Assembly: GCA_026003015.1 (NCBI GenBank) | Contig: BPGL01000002.1 | Coordinates: forward strand, 62,001 to 126,000 | From: Actinomycetota bacterium | GTDB taxonomy: Bacteria; Actinomycetota; UBA4738; HRBIN12 | Reading direction: 5' to 3' | DNA: 64,000 bases | In this document: in pieces, positions 33,837-41,641 of the stretch | Layout of the letters: each line of letters begins with the position of its first letter | Numbering within the stretch: position 1 is the stretch's first letter | Translations under genes and position numbers: made by a program | Notes under the pieces: generated by a model | The model's database searches: none | What the model was told of the DNA's origin: nothing | What the model saw: only the letters and a program-made list of their open reading frames with translations

Positions 33837-34712
33837 GTGCTCAGGCTCGTGATCCCGAAGGGCTCGCTCGAGGCCCAAACGCTCCGGCTCCTTGAGGAGG
33901 CGGACCTCAAGGTGCGCCGCGGCAGCGAGCGGGACTACCACGGCACCGTGGACGACGACCGGATCGAGCGCGTGTCGATCCTGCGTCCGCAGGAGATCCC
34001 CCTCTACGTCCAGGACGGCCTGTTCGACCTCGGCATCACGGGACGGGACTGGGTGGCCGAGACCGACGCCGACGTCGAGATCCTCACGACGCTGCGCTAC
34101 GCGAAGACCGGGCCCGGGCACGGGACGAGGGTCGTGCTGGCGGTCCCCGCCGACCACCCCGCGAACTCGGCGAAGGAGCTGCCGGAGGGCACCCGGATCT
34201 CCACGGAGTTCGTCCAGCTCACGACCCGCTTCTTCGCCGATCTCGGGATCGACGTGAAGGTCAGCTGGTCCTACGGCGCGACCGAGGCGAAGGTGCCGGA
34301 GATCGTCGACGCGATCGTCGACGTCACCGAGACCGGGGGCACGCTGCGCGCGCACGGGATGAAGATCATCGAGACGCTGCTGGAAAGCGACCCCGTGCTG
34401 ATCGCGAACCGCACATCGGTCGCGGACCCGCAACGCCGCGCCGCGATGGACGATCTGACCACGTTGCTGCTCGGAGCGCTCCGCGCCGAGGGCAAGGTGA
34501 TGATCAAGCTGAACGTCGCGCCCGAGCACCTCGACGAGGTGCTCGCGATCCTGCCGGCGATGAAGGCCCCCACCGTCTCGCAGCTGTCCGACGGGGGGTT
34601 CGCGATCGAGACGGTCGCGGCCAAGCGCGGCGTGAACCGCTTGATCCCCCGCCTCAAGGCGGCCGGGGCGACCGACATCCTCGAGCTACCCATCTCGAAG
34701 ATCGTCCCCTGA
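33837..34712 (+). CDS. hisG: ATP phosphoribosyltransferase, long form
   Basis: Catalyses the first, committed step of histidine synthesis (ATP plus PRPP to PR-ATP). The 291-residue length and C-terminal domain (VMIKLNVAPEHLDEVLAILP and AIETVAAKRGVNRLIPRLK) mark the long, homohexameric form that is feedback-inhibited by histidine and does not need HisZ. The catalytic part has LVIPKGSLEAQTLRLL, LFDLGITGRDWVAE and the PRPP loop EIVDAIVDVTETGGTLRAHG. Its position last, behind its own TACACT box, is unusual for a committed-step gene. Confidence 0.97.
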   Translation: MLRLVIPKGSLEAQTLRLLEEADLKVRRGSERDYHGTVDDDRIERVSILRPQEIPLYVQDGLFDLGITGRDWVAETDADVEILTTLRYAKTGPGHGTRVVLAVPADHPANSAKELPEGTRISTEFVQLTTRFFADLGIDVKVSWSYGATEAKVPEIVDAIVDVTETGGTLRAHGMKIIETLLESDPVLIANRTSVADPQRRAAMDDLTTLLLGALRAEGKVMIKLNVAPEHLDEVLAILPAMKAPTVSQLSDGGFAIETVAAKRGVNRLIPRLKAAGATDILELPISKIVP

Positions 34713-34763
34713 TCCGCGTCCTGCCCGCCGTCGCCGAGGGGGCGCTTCCGTCCCGCGCGCGCC

Positions 34764-34769
34764 TATACT
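34764..34769 (+). promoter_or_regulatory. -10 box (TATACT) upstream of the TPP riboswitch
   Basis: TATACT lies about 12 bases before the first conserved part of the riboswitch, so transcription would start close to the aptamer. Confidence 0.6.
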
Positions 34770-34780
34770 GGAACCGACAA

Positions 34781-34874
34781 CCAGACCGGGGAGTCCGGGC
34801 ACGACCGGGCTGAGAGGCCGGCTGAACGCGCCGGCGACCCGCGAACCTGATCCAGGTCATGCTGGCGGAGGGAG
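34781..34874 (+). promoter_or_regulatory. TPP (thi-box) riboswitch
   Basis: The conserved THI-box elements appear in order: CCGGGGAGTCCGGGC, the pyrimidine-sensing GGGCTGAGAGG, a variable stem (CCGGC...GCCGG), then GACCC, GCGAACCTGATCCAGGTCAT and GCTGGCGGAGGGAGT. The thiN ATG is only two bases beyond the end, and its ribosome-binding site GGAGGGAG forms the 3' edge of the aptamer. Ligand binding therefore most likely blocks translation initiation. The genes controlled are thiN, thiB and thiP. Confidence 0.95.
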
Positions 34875-34876
34875 TC

Positions 34877-35533
34877 ATGGCTCGACGGGTCCTCGTCGTC
34901 ACCGACGGCGGGCCGACGTCACCGGATCCGGACGCCCTCGCCCACCCGGCCGCCGTGATCGCGGCCGACGGTGGCGTCGCGGAGGCGCTCCGGCTCGGGT
35001 TGCCCGTCGACGTGGTGGTGGGCGACCTCGACTCGGCCGCGCCCGAGCACGTGCGCACCGTCGAGGCCGCCGGCGGTCGGGTGCGCCGCCACCCCACCGA
35101 CAAGGACGCGACCGACCTGGAGCTCGCCCTCGACGAGGCGATGGCGCTCGGAGCCGATGAGGTCCTCGTGCTCGGCGGGGCGCTCGGTCGGCTCGACCAC
35201 CTGCTGGGCAACCTGCTCGTGCTCGCATCGGAGCGCTTCGCCGGCATGCAGGTCGACGGCTACCTCGGCGCCGCGGCGGTGCACGTGATCCGAGGACGTC
35301 GCCGGCTCCTCGGGGCGCCCGGCGAGCTCGTCAGCCTCCTGCCCGTCGGCGGCGTTGCGCGCGACGTGCGGACGAGGGGGCTGCGCTGGGCGCTGCTCGG
35401 GGAGGATCTGACGCCCGGGACGACGCGAGGGCTCAGCAACCGGTTCGTCGCGCCCATCGCCGAAGTCGAGCTGGCCTCCGGCGTGCTCGTCGCGGTGCGG
35501 CCGCATCCCCTGAGGGAGGAGCCGCGGCCGTGA
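34877..35533 (+). CDS. thiN: Thiamine pyrophosphokinase (thiamine diphosphokinase)
   Basis: Transfers pyrophosphate from ATP to thiamine to make the cofactor TPP. The 218-residue product has the family motifs VIAADGGVAEALRLGLPVDV, VVGDLDSA, RRHPTDKDATDLELAL and LGGALGRLDHLLGNLL. The C-terminal beta domain ends in the thiamine-binding GLRWALLGEDLTPGTTRGLS and SNRF segments. ATG 34877 directly follows the TPP riboswitch. The operon link with a thiamine importer fits a salvage role. Confidence 0.95.
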   Translation: MARRVLVVTDGGPTSPDPDALAHPAAVIAADGGVAEALRLGLPVDVVVGDLDSAAPEHVRTVEAAGGRVRRHPTDKDATDLELALDEAMALGADEVLVLGGALGRLDHLLGNLLVLASERFAGMQVDGYLGAAAVHVIRGRRRLLGAPGELVSLLPVGGVARDVRTRGLRWALLGEDLTPGTTRGLSNRFVAPIAEVELASGVLVAVRPHPLREEPRP

Positions 35534-36588
35534 GGCGCGCGCTCCTCGCGACGGGCGTCGCGGCCGCCATGGTGCTGGCGGCGGCCTGCGTTGCCGAGGA
35601 GGGCGGGTCCGAGCCAACCCCCGACACGGTGACGCTGCTCACCCACGACTCCTTCGACGTCACGCGCTCGGTCCTCGAGGCCTTCGAGCGATCCTCGGGG
35701 ATCCGGGTGCGGGTCCTGCGCGTGGGCGACGCCGGTCAGCTCGTGAACCGCGCGATCCTGACGGCCGGCAACCCCGAGGGCGACGTCCTGTTCGGCGTCG
35801 ACAACAACCTGCTCGCCGAGGCGCTTGAGGCCGACGTGTTCGTCCCCTACGCCTCACCGCGCCTGGACTCGGTCCCCGACGCCCTGGAGCTCGACCCCGA
35901 GCACCGCGTCACCCCGATCGACCGCGGCGACGTGTGCCTGAACTACGACCGGCGGTGGTTCGAGCAGCGGGGCATCGAGCCGCCCTCGGACCTCGCCGAC
36001 CTCACCTCGCCGACCTACCGGGGACTCACGGTCGTGGAGAACCCGGCCACCTCCACGCCGGGGCTGGCGTTCCTCCTCGCGACGATCGCTCGGTTCGGTG
36101 AGGACGGGTGGGAGTCCTACTGGCGCGCGCTGCGCGCGAACGACGTGCTCGTGACCGACGGATGGGAGTCCGCCTACTTCGGCGAGTTCTCCGGCGCCGG
36201 TGGAGGCGAGGGCTCGCGTCCGATCGTCGTCTCGTACGCGACGAGTCCGGTCGCAGAGGTGGTCTTCGCCGAGGAGCCGATCGAGCGGCCGCCGACGGGG
36301 GTGGTCACCTCCAGCTGCTTCGAGCAGATCGAGTTCGCCGGGATCCTGCGGGGGGCCCGCAACCCCGAGGGCGCCGAACGGCTGATCGACTTCCTGCTGT
36401 CGCGACGGTTCCAGGAGGACATCCCGCTGCGGATGTTCGTCTACCCGGTCGCCACGGACGCCGAGCTGCCGCCCGTCTTCCGCGAGCACGCGGTGCAGAT
36501 CCCACGGTCGCTCAGTCTGTCACCCGACGCGATCGCCGCCGGCCGCAGGGACTGGGTCGAGCGCTGGACGCAGATCGTGCTCCGTTGA
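35530..36588 (+). CDS. thiB: Thiamine ABC transporter, substrate-binding lipoprotein ThiB
   Basis: A 352-residue periplasmic-type binding protein anchored as a lipoprotein; the signal GVAAAMVLAAACVAEEGG contains the lipobox Cys near residue 20. The mature part has VTLLTHDSFDVTRSVLEAFE, GDVLFGVDNNLLAEAL, RGDVCLNYDRRWFE, VVENPATSTPGLAFLLATI and VSYATSPVAEVVF, close to the ThiB/TbpA family. GTG 35530 overlaps the thiN stop (GTGA). Riboswitch control and the ThiP permease downstream support thiamine as the ligand. Confidence 0.92.
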   Translation: MRRALLATGVAAAMVLAAACVAEEGGSEPTPDTVTLLTHDSFDVTRSVLEAFERSSGIRVRVLRVGDAGQLVNRAILTAGNPEGDVLFGVDNNLLAEALEADVFVPYASPRLDSVPDALELDPEHRVTPIDRGDVCLNYDRRWFEQRGIEPPSDLADLTSPTYRGLTVVENPATSTPGLAFLLATIARFGEDGWESYWRALRANDVLVTDGWESAYFGEFSGAGGGEGSRPIVVSYATSPVAEVVFAEEPIERPPTGVVTSSCFEQIEFAGILRGARNPEGAERLIDFLLSRRFQEDIPLRMFVYPVATDAELPPVFREHAVQIPRSLSLSPDAIAAGRRDWVERWTQIVLR

Positions 36589-38237
36589 GGCGGCTCGCCG
36601 CCCGGGCGGCCCTCGCCGCGCCGCTCCTCGCGTTCCTCGGCCTGTTCTTCGTCTATCCGGTCGTCGCGATCTTGGACCTCGGCCTGCGTCCGCACGGCGT
36701 GTTCACGCCCTCGATCCTGCTGCGACCGCTCGTCGATCCCGGTTTGCGGGGCGTCGTGGCGTTCACCATCGGACAAGCCCTGGCGTCGACCGCGCTCACC
36801 CTCGCCATCGGTCTTCCGGCGGCCCTGGTCCTGTCGCGGTTCCGCTTCCCCGGGCGGCGCGCCCTGCGGACGCTGGTGGTGATGCCGTTCGTGCTCCCAA
36901 CGGTCGTCGTGGCCTCGGCGTTCATCGGGCTGCTCGGGCCGGCGGGTCCGGTGGCCGCGGCCCTGGACGCGCTCGGGATGGACGTGCGCGAGGGCCTCCA
37001 CCGCTCGGTCGGAGCGATCGTGGCCGCCCACGCGTTCTTCAACGTCGCGATCGTCGTGGTCGTCGTGGGCGGGACCTGGGCCCACGTCGATCCCGAGCTG
37101 GTCGACGCGGCGGCGATCCTCGGGGCGCCGGGCTGGCGAGGCGTGTGGCGCGTGCTCGTGCCCCTCGCGCGCCCCGCGATCGCGGGCGCGGCCCTGCTCG
37201 TCTTCCTGTTCAGCTTCACCTCGTTCGGCGTGGTGCTCCTGCTCGGCGGGCCCACGCGGGCGACGATCGACGTCGAGATCTACCGGCGCACCACCCAGCT
37301 GCTCGACCTGTCGACCGCCGCGGCGTTGTCCGTCCTGCAGCTCGTCTTCGTCGGCGCGCTCCTGTGGCTCGGCGCGTTCGTCGAGGCCCGCGCCGAGCGT
37401 CAGACCCTCCAGCCGTCCTCGGCCGTCGCCCGGGCGCCCCGAACCCTCGGCGAGGTCGCGTTCGTCGCGACGACCGCGCTCGCCCTGGCGGCGTGGTTCC
37501 TCCCGCCCCTGGGCACGCTCGTCGTGCGTTCCCTGTGGGGCCCCTCCGGGTTCACGCTCGAGCGGTACCTGGAGCTCGGGAGCCTGCGCGCGGGCGGGAT
37601 CCTCGCCGTCTCGCCGCTCGCCGCGATCGCCACCTCCCTGGCCACCTCGGCCATCGCCGTGGCGGTGGCCCTTCCCGTAGGGACCCTCGCCGCGGCCGCC
37701 GTGGCGCGGGCGCGGCGCTCCCCCGGCCTCCTCGGGCTCGTCGGCCTCCCCTTGGGCGTGTCGGCCGTGACGGTCGGACTGGGCTACGTCGTCGCCTTCG
37801 ACCGACCGCCGCTCGACCTTCGCGGGTCGTTCCTCGCCCTGCCGATCGCCCAGTCGATCGTGGCGATCCCGTTCGTCGTCCGCACCGTCGCGCCGGTGCT
37901 GTCGTCGACGGCCAGCGACCTCGCCGAGCAGGCCGCCGACCTCGGCGCGTCCCCGGTCCGGGCCGCCCTCGACGTGACGTTGCCGATCGCCAGCCCGGCG
38001 TTGCTCGCCGGCGCGCTGTTCGCGTTCCTCGTGTCCCTCGGGGAGTTCGGCGCAACGGCCCTGCTCGCCCGCGCCGGCCAGCCGACGCTGCCGGTCGCGA
38101 TCGCGCGGCTGCTCGGACAACCGGGCGAGGCGGCCGTCGCGCAGGCGACGGCGATGAGCGTCGTGCTCATGGCGGTGACCGCCGCGGGCGCGCTCACGAT
38201 CGAGCGGGTGCGGGTCGGGGCCTTCCGGCGGTTCTAG
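36585..38237 (+). CDS. thiP: Thiamine ABC transporter, fused double permease ThiP
   Basis: A 550-residue polytopic membrane protein with two homologous ABC permease halves, as in ThiP. The first half contains the EAA-like loop region VDAAAILGAPGWRGVWRVLV, the second EQAADLGASPVRAALDVTLP. About twelve hydrophobic segments are visible. The TTG start at 36585 overlaps the thiB stop as TTGA and begins at a sensible N-terminus; no ATG or GTG fits better. No ThiQ ATPase gene follows: the next gene is the aceA leader, so an ATPase encoded elsewhere must energise the importer. Confidence 0.9.
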   Translation: MRRLAARAALAAPLLAFLGLFFVYPVVAILDLGLRPHGVFTPSILLRPLVDPGLRGVVAFTIGQALASTALTLAIGLPAALVLSRFRFPGRRALRTLVVMPFVLPTVVVASAFIGLLGPAGPVAAALDALGMDVREGLHRSVGAIVAAHAFFNVAIVVVVVGGTWAHVDPELVDAAAILGAPGWRGVWRVLVPLARPAIAGAALLVFLFSFTSFGVVLLLGGPTRATIDVEIYRRTTQLLDLSTAAALSVLQLVFVGALLWLGAFVEARAERQTLQPSSAVARAPRTLGEVAFVATTALALAAWFLPPLGTLVVRSLWGPSGFTLERYLELGSLRAGGILAVSPLAAIATSLATSAIAVAVALPVGTLAAAAVARARRSPGLLGLVGLPLGVSAVTVGLGYVVAFDRPPLDLRGSFLALPIAQSIVAIPFVVRTVAPVLSSTASDLAEQAADLGASPVRAALDVTLPIASPALLAGALFAFLVSLGEFGATALLARAGQPTLPVAIARLLGQPGEAAVAQATAMSVVLMAVTAAGALTIERVRVGAFRRF

Positions 38238-38271
38238 GCCCGGGGCCCGACCCGAGGTCAGGCGGACGCCG

Positions 38272-38301
38272 TTGACAGCCCACGCCGCGGTCTGGCACGA
38301 T
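38272..38301 (+). promoter_or_regulatory. Promoter of the aceA leader: TTGACA -35 and CACGAT -10
   Basis: TTGACA (38272-38277) and CACGAT (38296-38301) are 18 bases apart. The -10 lies 6 bases before ATG 38308, so the short leader ORF would be translated from a leaderless end. TTGACA is conspicuous in this G+C-rich sequence. Confidence 0.6.
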
Positions 38302-38307
38302 GCCCCC

Positions 38308-38379
38308 ATGCCTGAACGGCGGTTCAGCGCGAGCATCGACAGCGCGTCGGCGCTGCGGCGCAGCGTATCCGCGTCCTAA
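38308..38379 (+). CDS. Putative 23-residue serine-rich leader peptide of aceA
   Basis: ATG 38308 to TAA 38379 encodes 23 residues starting [16 protein letters not shown] and ending RRSVSAS; seven are Ser and four Arg. It sits 6 bases after a -10 box, about 90 bases before aceA. Two strong hairpins follow (38380-38405 and 38408-38432), the second trailed by a T-rich tract. That layout matches a transcription attenuator controlled by leader translation. I know of no described leader of this kind for isocitrate lyase. Translation is inferred from position only. Confidence 0.45.
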   Translation: MPERRFSASIDSASALRRSVSAS

Positions 38380-38405
38380 CGCACGCGCGGCACCGCGCGC
38401 GTGCG
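38380..38405 (+). other. Ten-bp GC hairpin immediately after the leader ORF
   Basis: CGCACGCGCG (38380-38389) pairs with CGCGCGTGCG (38396-38405) around a 6-base loop, starting right at the leader stop codon. A ribosome paused in or at the end of the leader would cover part of this stem. Confidence 0.6.
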
Positions 38406-38407
38406 CA

Positions 38408-38445
38408 CGACCTCTCCACCGCGGGGAGGTCGTTTCCGTTTCCGT
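38408..38445 (+). terminator. Terminator-like hairpin and T-rich tract upstream of aceA
   Basis: CGACCTCTCC (38408-38417) pairs with GGGGAGGTCG (38423-38432) around a 5-base loop. It is followed by TTTCCGTTTCCGTT, unusually T-rich for this window. It lies about 30 bases before the aceA start, where an intrinsic attenuator terminator would be expected. Confidence 0.5.
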
Positions 38446-38471
38446 TCCCGACCCGACCCCAGGGGGCAACG

Positions 38472-39758
38472 ATGAGCGTCGAGCACCTGATCCGAACCGA
38501 AGCGGACCGACTGCGCGAGCGCTGGGCGACGGACCGGCGGTGGCGAGGGATCGAGCGGCCCTACACGGCCGAGGAGGTCGTTCGCCTGCGCGGACGTTTC
38601 CGCAAGGAGCTCTCCGTCGCACGCCGAGGCGCCCAACGCCTGTGGGAGCTGTTGCACGAGGAGGATCTCGTGGCCGCCCTGGGCGCGCTCACCGGCGGTC
38701 AGGCCGTCGAGATGTACCGGGCGGGCCTGAAGGCGCTGTACGTGTCGGGCTGGCAGGTCGCCGCCGACGCCAACCTCGCGGGCCAGACGTACCCCGACCA
38801 GTCCCTCTACCCGTCGACGTCCGTGCCCGCGCTCGTCGTCCGACTCGTGAACGCGCTCCTTCGCGAGGACCAGATCGCCTGGAGCCGCGGGATCGACGCC
38901 GATCCGCTCCTGCCGATCGTCGCGGACGCCGAGGCCGGCTTCGGCGGCCCCTTGAACGCGTTCGAGCTCACGAAGGCGCTCATCGAGGCCGGAGCCGCCG
39001 GCGTGCACCTGGAGGACCAGCTCGCGAGCGAGAAGAAGTGCGGCCACCTCGGGGGCAAGGTGCTGGTGCCGACCGCCGCCTTCGTCCGGACCCTGGTCGC
39101 GGCGCGCCTGGCAGCCGACGTCCTCGACGTCCCCACGCTGCTGATCGCGAGGACCGACGCTCTCGCCGCCACCCTGCTCACCACCGACGTCGACGAGCGC
39201 GACCGGCGATTCACGACCGGCGAGCGGACGCCCGAGGGGTTCTTCGTCGTGCGACCCGGGCTCGACGCCGCGATCGAGCGGGCCCTGGCCTACGCGCCCT
39301 ACGCAGACCTGCTGTGGTGCGAGACCTCCACGCCCGATCTGGAGGAGGCGAGCGCCTTCGCCGAGGCGATCCACGCCCGCTTCCCCGGCAAGCTCCTCGC
39401 GTACAACTGCTCCCCCTCGTTCAACTGGCGCCAACACCTCGACGACGGCACGATCGCCCGGTTCCAGAAGGAGCTCGCGGCGATGGGCTACAAGTTCCAG
39501 TTCGTCACCCTCGCGGGCTTCCACGCGCTGAACGCGTCGATGTTCGAGCTCGCCAGGGGCTACGCCCAGGAGGGGATGGCCGCCTACGTCCGGCTCCAGC
39601 AGCGGGAGTTCGAGCTCGAGGAGGAGGGCTACACCGCGACGCGCCACCAGGCCGAGGTCGGCACCGGGTACTTCGACCTGGTCGCGACGACGATCGGTCA
39701 AGGCAGCTCGTCGACCCTCGCTCTGCACGGGAGCACGGAAGAGGCGCAGTTCGGCTAG
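38472..39758 (+). CDS. aceA: Isocitrate lyase
   Basis: Cleaves isocitrate to glyoxylate and succinate, the entry to the glyoxylate bypass used for growth on acetate or fatty acids; 428 residues. The family blocks [37 protein letters not shown] and [20 protein letters not shown] (KKCGH catalytic loop) are visible. So are [20 protein letters not shown] and [13 protein letters not shown] 38472 follows AGGGGGC. No malate synthase lies nearby. The upstream leader peptide and hairpins suggest attenuation control. The nearby acyl-CoA ligase and proline dehydrogenase fit use of fatty acids and amino acids. Confidence 0.97.
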   Translation: MSVEHLIRTEADRLRERWATDRRWRGIERPYTAEEVVRLRGRFRKELSVARRGAQRLWELLHEEDLVAALGALTGGQAVEMYRAGLKALYVSGWQVAADANLAGQTYPDQSLYPSTSVPALVVRLVNALLREDQIAWSRGIDADPLLPIVADAEAGFGGPLNAFELTKALIEAGAAGVHLEDQLASEKKCGHLGGKVLVPTAAFVRTLVAARLAADVLDVPTLLIARTDALAATLLTTDVDERDRRFTTGERTPEGFFVVRPGLDAAIERALAYAPYADLLWCETSTPDLEEASAFAEAIHARFPGKLLAYNCSPSFNWRQHLDDGTIARFQKELAAMGYKFQFVTLAGFHALNASMFELARGYAQEGMAAYVRLQQREFELEEEGYTATRHQAEVGTGYFDLVATTIGQGSSSTLALHGSTEEAQFG

Positions 39759-39771
39759 GGGCGCGCGGGAC

Positions 39772-39777
39772 TACCAT
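39772..39777 (+). promoter_or_regulatory. -10 box (TACCAT) of the proline dehydrogenase gene
   Basis: TACCAT lies 8 bases before GTG 39786, in the 27-base gap after aceA, giving an apparent leaderless transcript. Confidence 0.5.
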
Positions 39778-39785
39778 GCCGCCCG

Positions 39786-40742
39786 GTGGAGCCGCTGCGC
39801 GATCTGTTCCTGTGGGCATCGCAGAGCCCCGCGCTCGCCGAGCGCCTCCCTCGCCTCGCGCCGGTCCGCGCAACCGTCGCCCGGTTCCTGCCGGGCGAGA
39901 CCGCCGACGCGGCGCTGGCGGCCGCCGACCGGCTCGCCGAGCGCGGGATCGCCTGCGCGTTCACCGAGCTCGGCGAGAACGTGACCGACGCCGACCAGGC
40001 CGCGGTGGCCACCGAGCGGTACCTCGACCTGCTGGACCGGATCGCGGAGCGAGGCCTGGACGGCGAGGTCTCGGTGAAGCTCACCCACCTCGGGCTCGAC
40101 CTGGATCCCGACCTCGCGCACGCGAACGCCGCCCGGATCGCCGAGCGGGCCGAGGCCCTCGGAGGCCGGCTGTGGCTCGACATGGAGTCGAGCGAGTACG
40201 TCGACCGGACCCTCGCGGCCTACCGGCGCCTGCTCGCCCGATCCCCGCGCACCGGGGTGTGCGTCCAGGCCTACCTCCGCCGGACCCCCCAGGACGTCGC
40301 CGACCTCCTGCCGCTCGACCCGTCGCTCCGCCTGGTCAAGGGCGCCTACCGGGAGCCGTCGTCGATCGCCTACCCTCGGCGGGCCCAGGTTCGCACCGCC
40401 TACCAGCGCCTGGCGTTGGAGATCCTCCGGCGTCGACCGCAGACGGCCTCGGGTCGCCTCGTCCTCGGCACGCACGACGTCGAGCTCGTGCGCGCGATCG
40501 ACGACGAGGCGCGGACCGAGGGGATCGACCGGCGCGCGTTCGAGGTCGAGATGCTCTACGGGATCCGCGTCCCCGACCAGGAGCGCCTCGCGCGTGAGGG
40601 GTTCCGCGTGCGCGTGCTGATCGCGTTCGGCACCCGCTGGTACGCGTGGTTCATGCGCCGTCTCGCCGAGCGACCGGCCAACGCCCTGCTCGCCCTCCGC
40701 GCCCTCGTCGCCCGCCCGTCGCCCGGAGCGACGGATCGATGA
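39786..40742 (+). CDS. Proline dehydrogenase (monofunctional PutA/PRODH)
   Basis: FAD-dependent oxidation of proline to pyrroline-5-carboxylate; 318 residues, the monofunctional barrel length. The recognisable blocks are ACAFTELGENVTDADQA, VSVKLTHLGLDLD, LWLDMESSEYVDRTLAAYR, TGVCVQAYLRRT, RLVKGAYREPSSIAYPRR, LGTHDVELV and FEVEMLYGIR. The C-terminal VRVLIAFGTRWYAWFMRRL holds the substrate-contacting Tyr and Arg residues. No P5C dehydrogenase is adjacent. It overlaps the DapA-family gene (ATGA). Confidence 0.93.
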   Translation: MEPLRDLFLWASQSPALAERLPRLAPVRATVARFLPGETADAALAAADRLAERGIACAFTELGENVTDADQAAVATERYLDLLDRIAERGLDGEVSVKLTHLGLDLDPDLAHANAARIAERAEALGGRLWLDMESSEYVDRTLAAYRRLLARSPRTGVCVQAYLRRTPQDVADLLPLDPSLRLVKGAYREPSSIAYPRRAQVRTAYQRLALEILRRRPQTASGRLVLGTHDVELVRAIDDEARTEGIDRRAFEVEMLYGIRVPDQERLAREGFRVRVLIAFGTRWYAWFMRRLAERPANALLALRALVARPSPGATDR

Positions 40743-41641
40743 CCGGACCCCTGCGCGGGGCGATCGCCGCCGCCGTGACGCCGCTCGCGGAGCGGGGCCA
40801 GCGGCTCGACGAGAGCGCCGTCGGCCCCATGCTTGCGTTCCTGGCGCGGGCGGGTCTCGATGGGGCGCTGATCGGCGGCACGACCGGCGAGGGGATCCTG
40901 CTGCGACCGGAGGAGCGCCGGCGCCTCGCGGAGGTGGCGCTGCGCGCGCGACCGCCCGGGTTCGCGATCGCGATCCACGCAGGAGCCCAGACCACGGCCG
41001 ACACCGTCGAGCTCGCCGCGCACGCCCGGGACCAGGGGGCCGATGCGGTCGTCGTCATGGCGCCGCCGACCTTCCCGCTGGACGACCGGGAGGTGCTCGC
41101 CCACCTCGAGCGCGCCGCGGCCGCGTGCGCACCCGTGCCGTTCTACGCCTACGAGTTCGCGGCCCGCAGCGGCTACGCGATCTCCCCGGTGGTGATCGAA
41201 CGGCTGCGCGACCGCGCACCGAACCTCGCGGGACTGAAGGTCTCCGACCCCTCCCTCGAGGCCATCGAGACCTACCTCGTGCCCGGGCTCGACGTCTTCG
41301 TCGGATCCGAGCCCCTCGTCCTGGCCGGGCTCGAGCGAGGCGCCTCGGGGGCCGTGAGCGGCCTCGCCGCCGCCTGGCCCAACGTCGTCGCGGCCCTCGT
41401 CCGCGATCGGAGCCCCCTGGCGCACGACCTCGCGGTGCGGCTTCGCAGGCACCTTGCCCACACGCCCTTCCACGCGGCGCTCAAGACGGTCCTCGTCGCC
41501 CGGGGGGTGCTCGCGTGCGGCGACGTGCGGGCGCCGCTGCGAGACCTCGAGCCCGAGGAGCGCGAACGGGTGCTCGACCTCGACGTCGAGGTCGGCGAGG
41601 CCCTCGCTCAGTCGACGTGGGCCAGTCGCCAGGCCCCGTAG
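40739..41641 (+). CDS. DapA/DHDPS-family lyase or synthase
   Basis: A 300-residue class I aldolase-type barrel of the dihydrodipicolinate synthase/N-acetylneuraminate lyase family. It begins GAIAAAVTPLAERGQRLDES and has the signature ALIGGTTGEGILLRPEERRR, the VVVMAPPTF strand and VPFYAYEFAARSG with the catalytic Tyr. The Schiff-base Lys is in LAGLKVSD. True DapA usually has an NVPxRT segment, which is replaced here (YEFAARSGYAI). A catabolic aldolase such as a keto-deoxy-sugar or hydroxyproline-derivative lyase is therefore possible. It overlaps the proline dehydrogenase start/stop and the convergent MBL gene by 34 bp. Confidence 0.82.
   Translation: MTGPLRGAIAAAVTPLAERGQRLDESAVGPMLAFLARAGLDGALIGGTTGEGILLRPEERRRLAEVALRARPPGFAIAIHAGAQTTADTVELAAHARDQGADAVVVMAPPTFPLDDREVLAHLERAAAACAPVPFYAYEFAARSGYAISPVVIERLRDRAPNLAGLKVSDPSLEAIETYLVPGLDVFVGSEPLVLAGLERGASGAVSGLAAAWPNVVAALVRDRSPLAHDLAVRLRRHLAHTPFHAALKTVLVARGVLACGDVRAPLRDLEPEERERVLDLDVEVGEALAQSTWASRQAP

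Noticed and set aside
36441-38336. A 631-codon minus-strand frame opposite thiP
   Set aside because: Its composition (Glu/Arg/Gly/His-rich, no hydrophobic pattern) is that of an antisense shadow; thiP on the plus strand has clear transmembrane helices.
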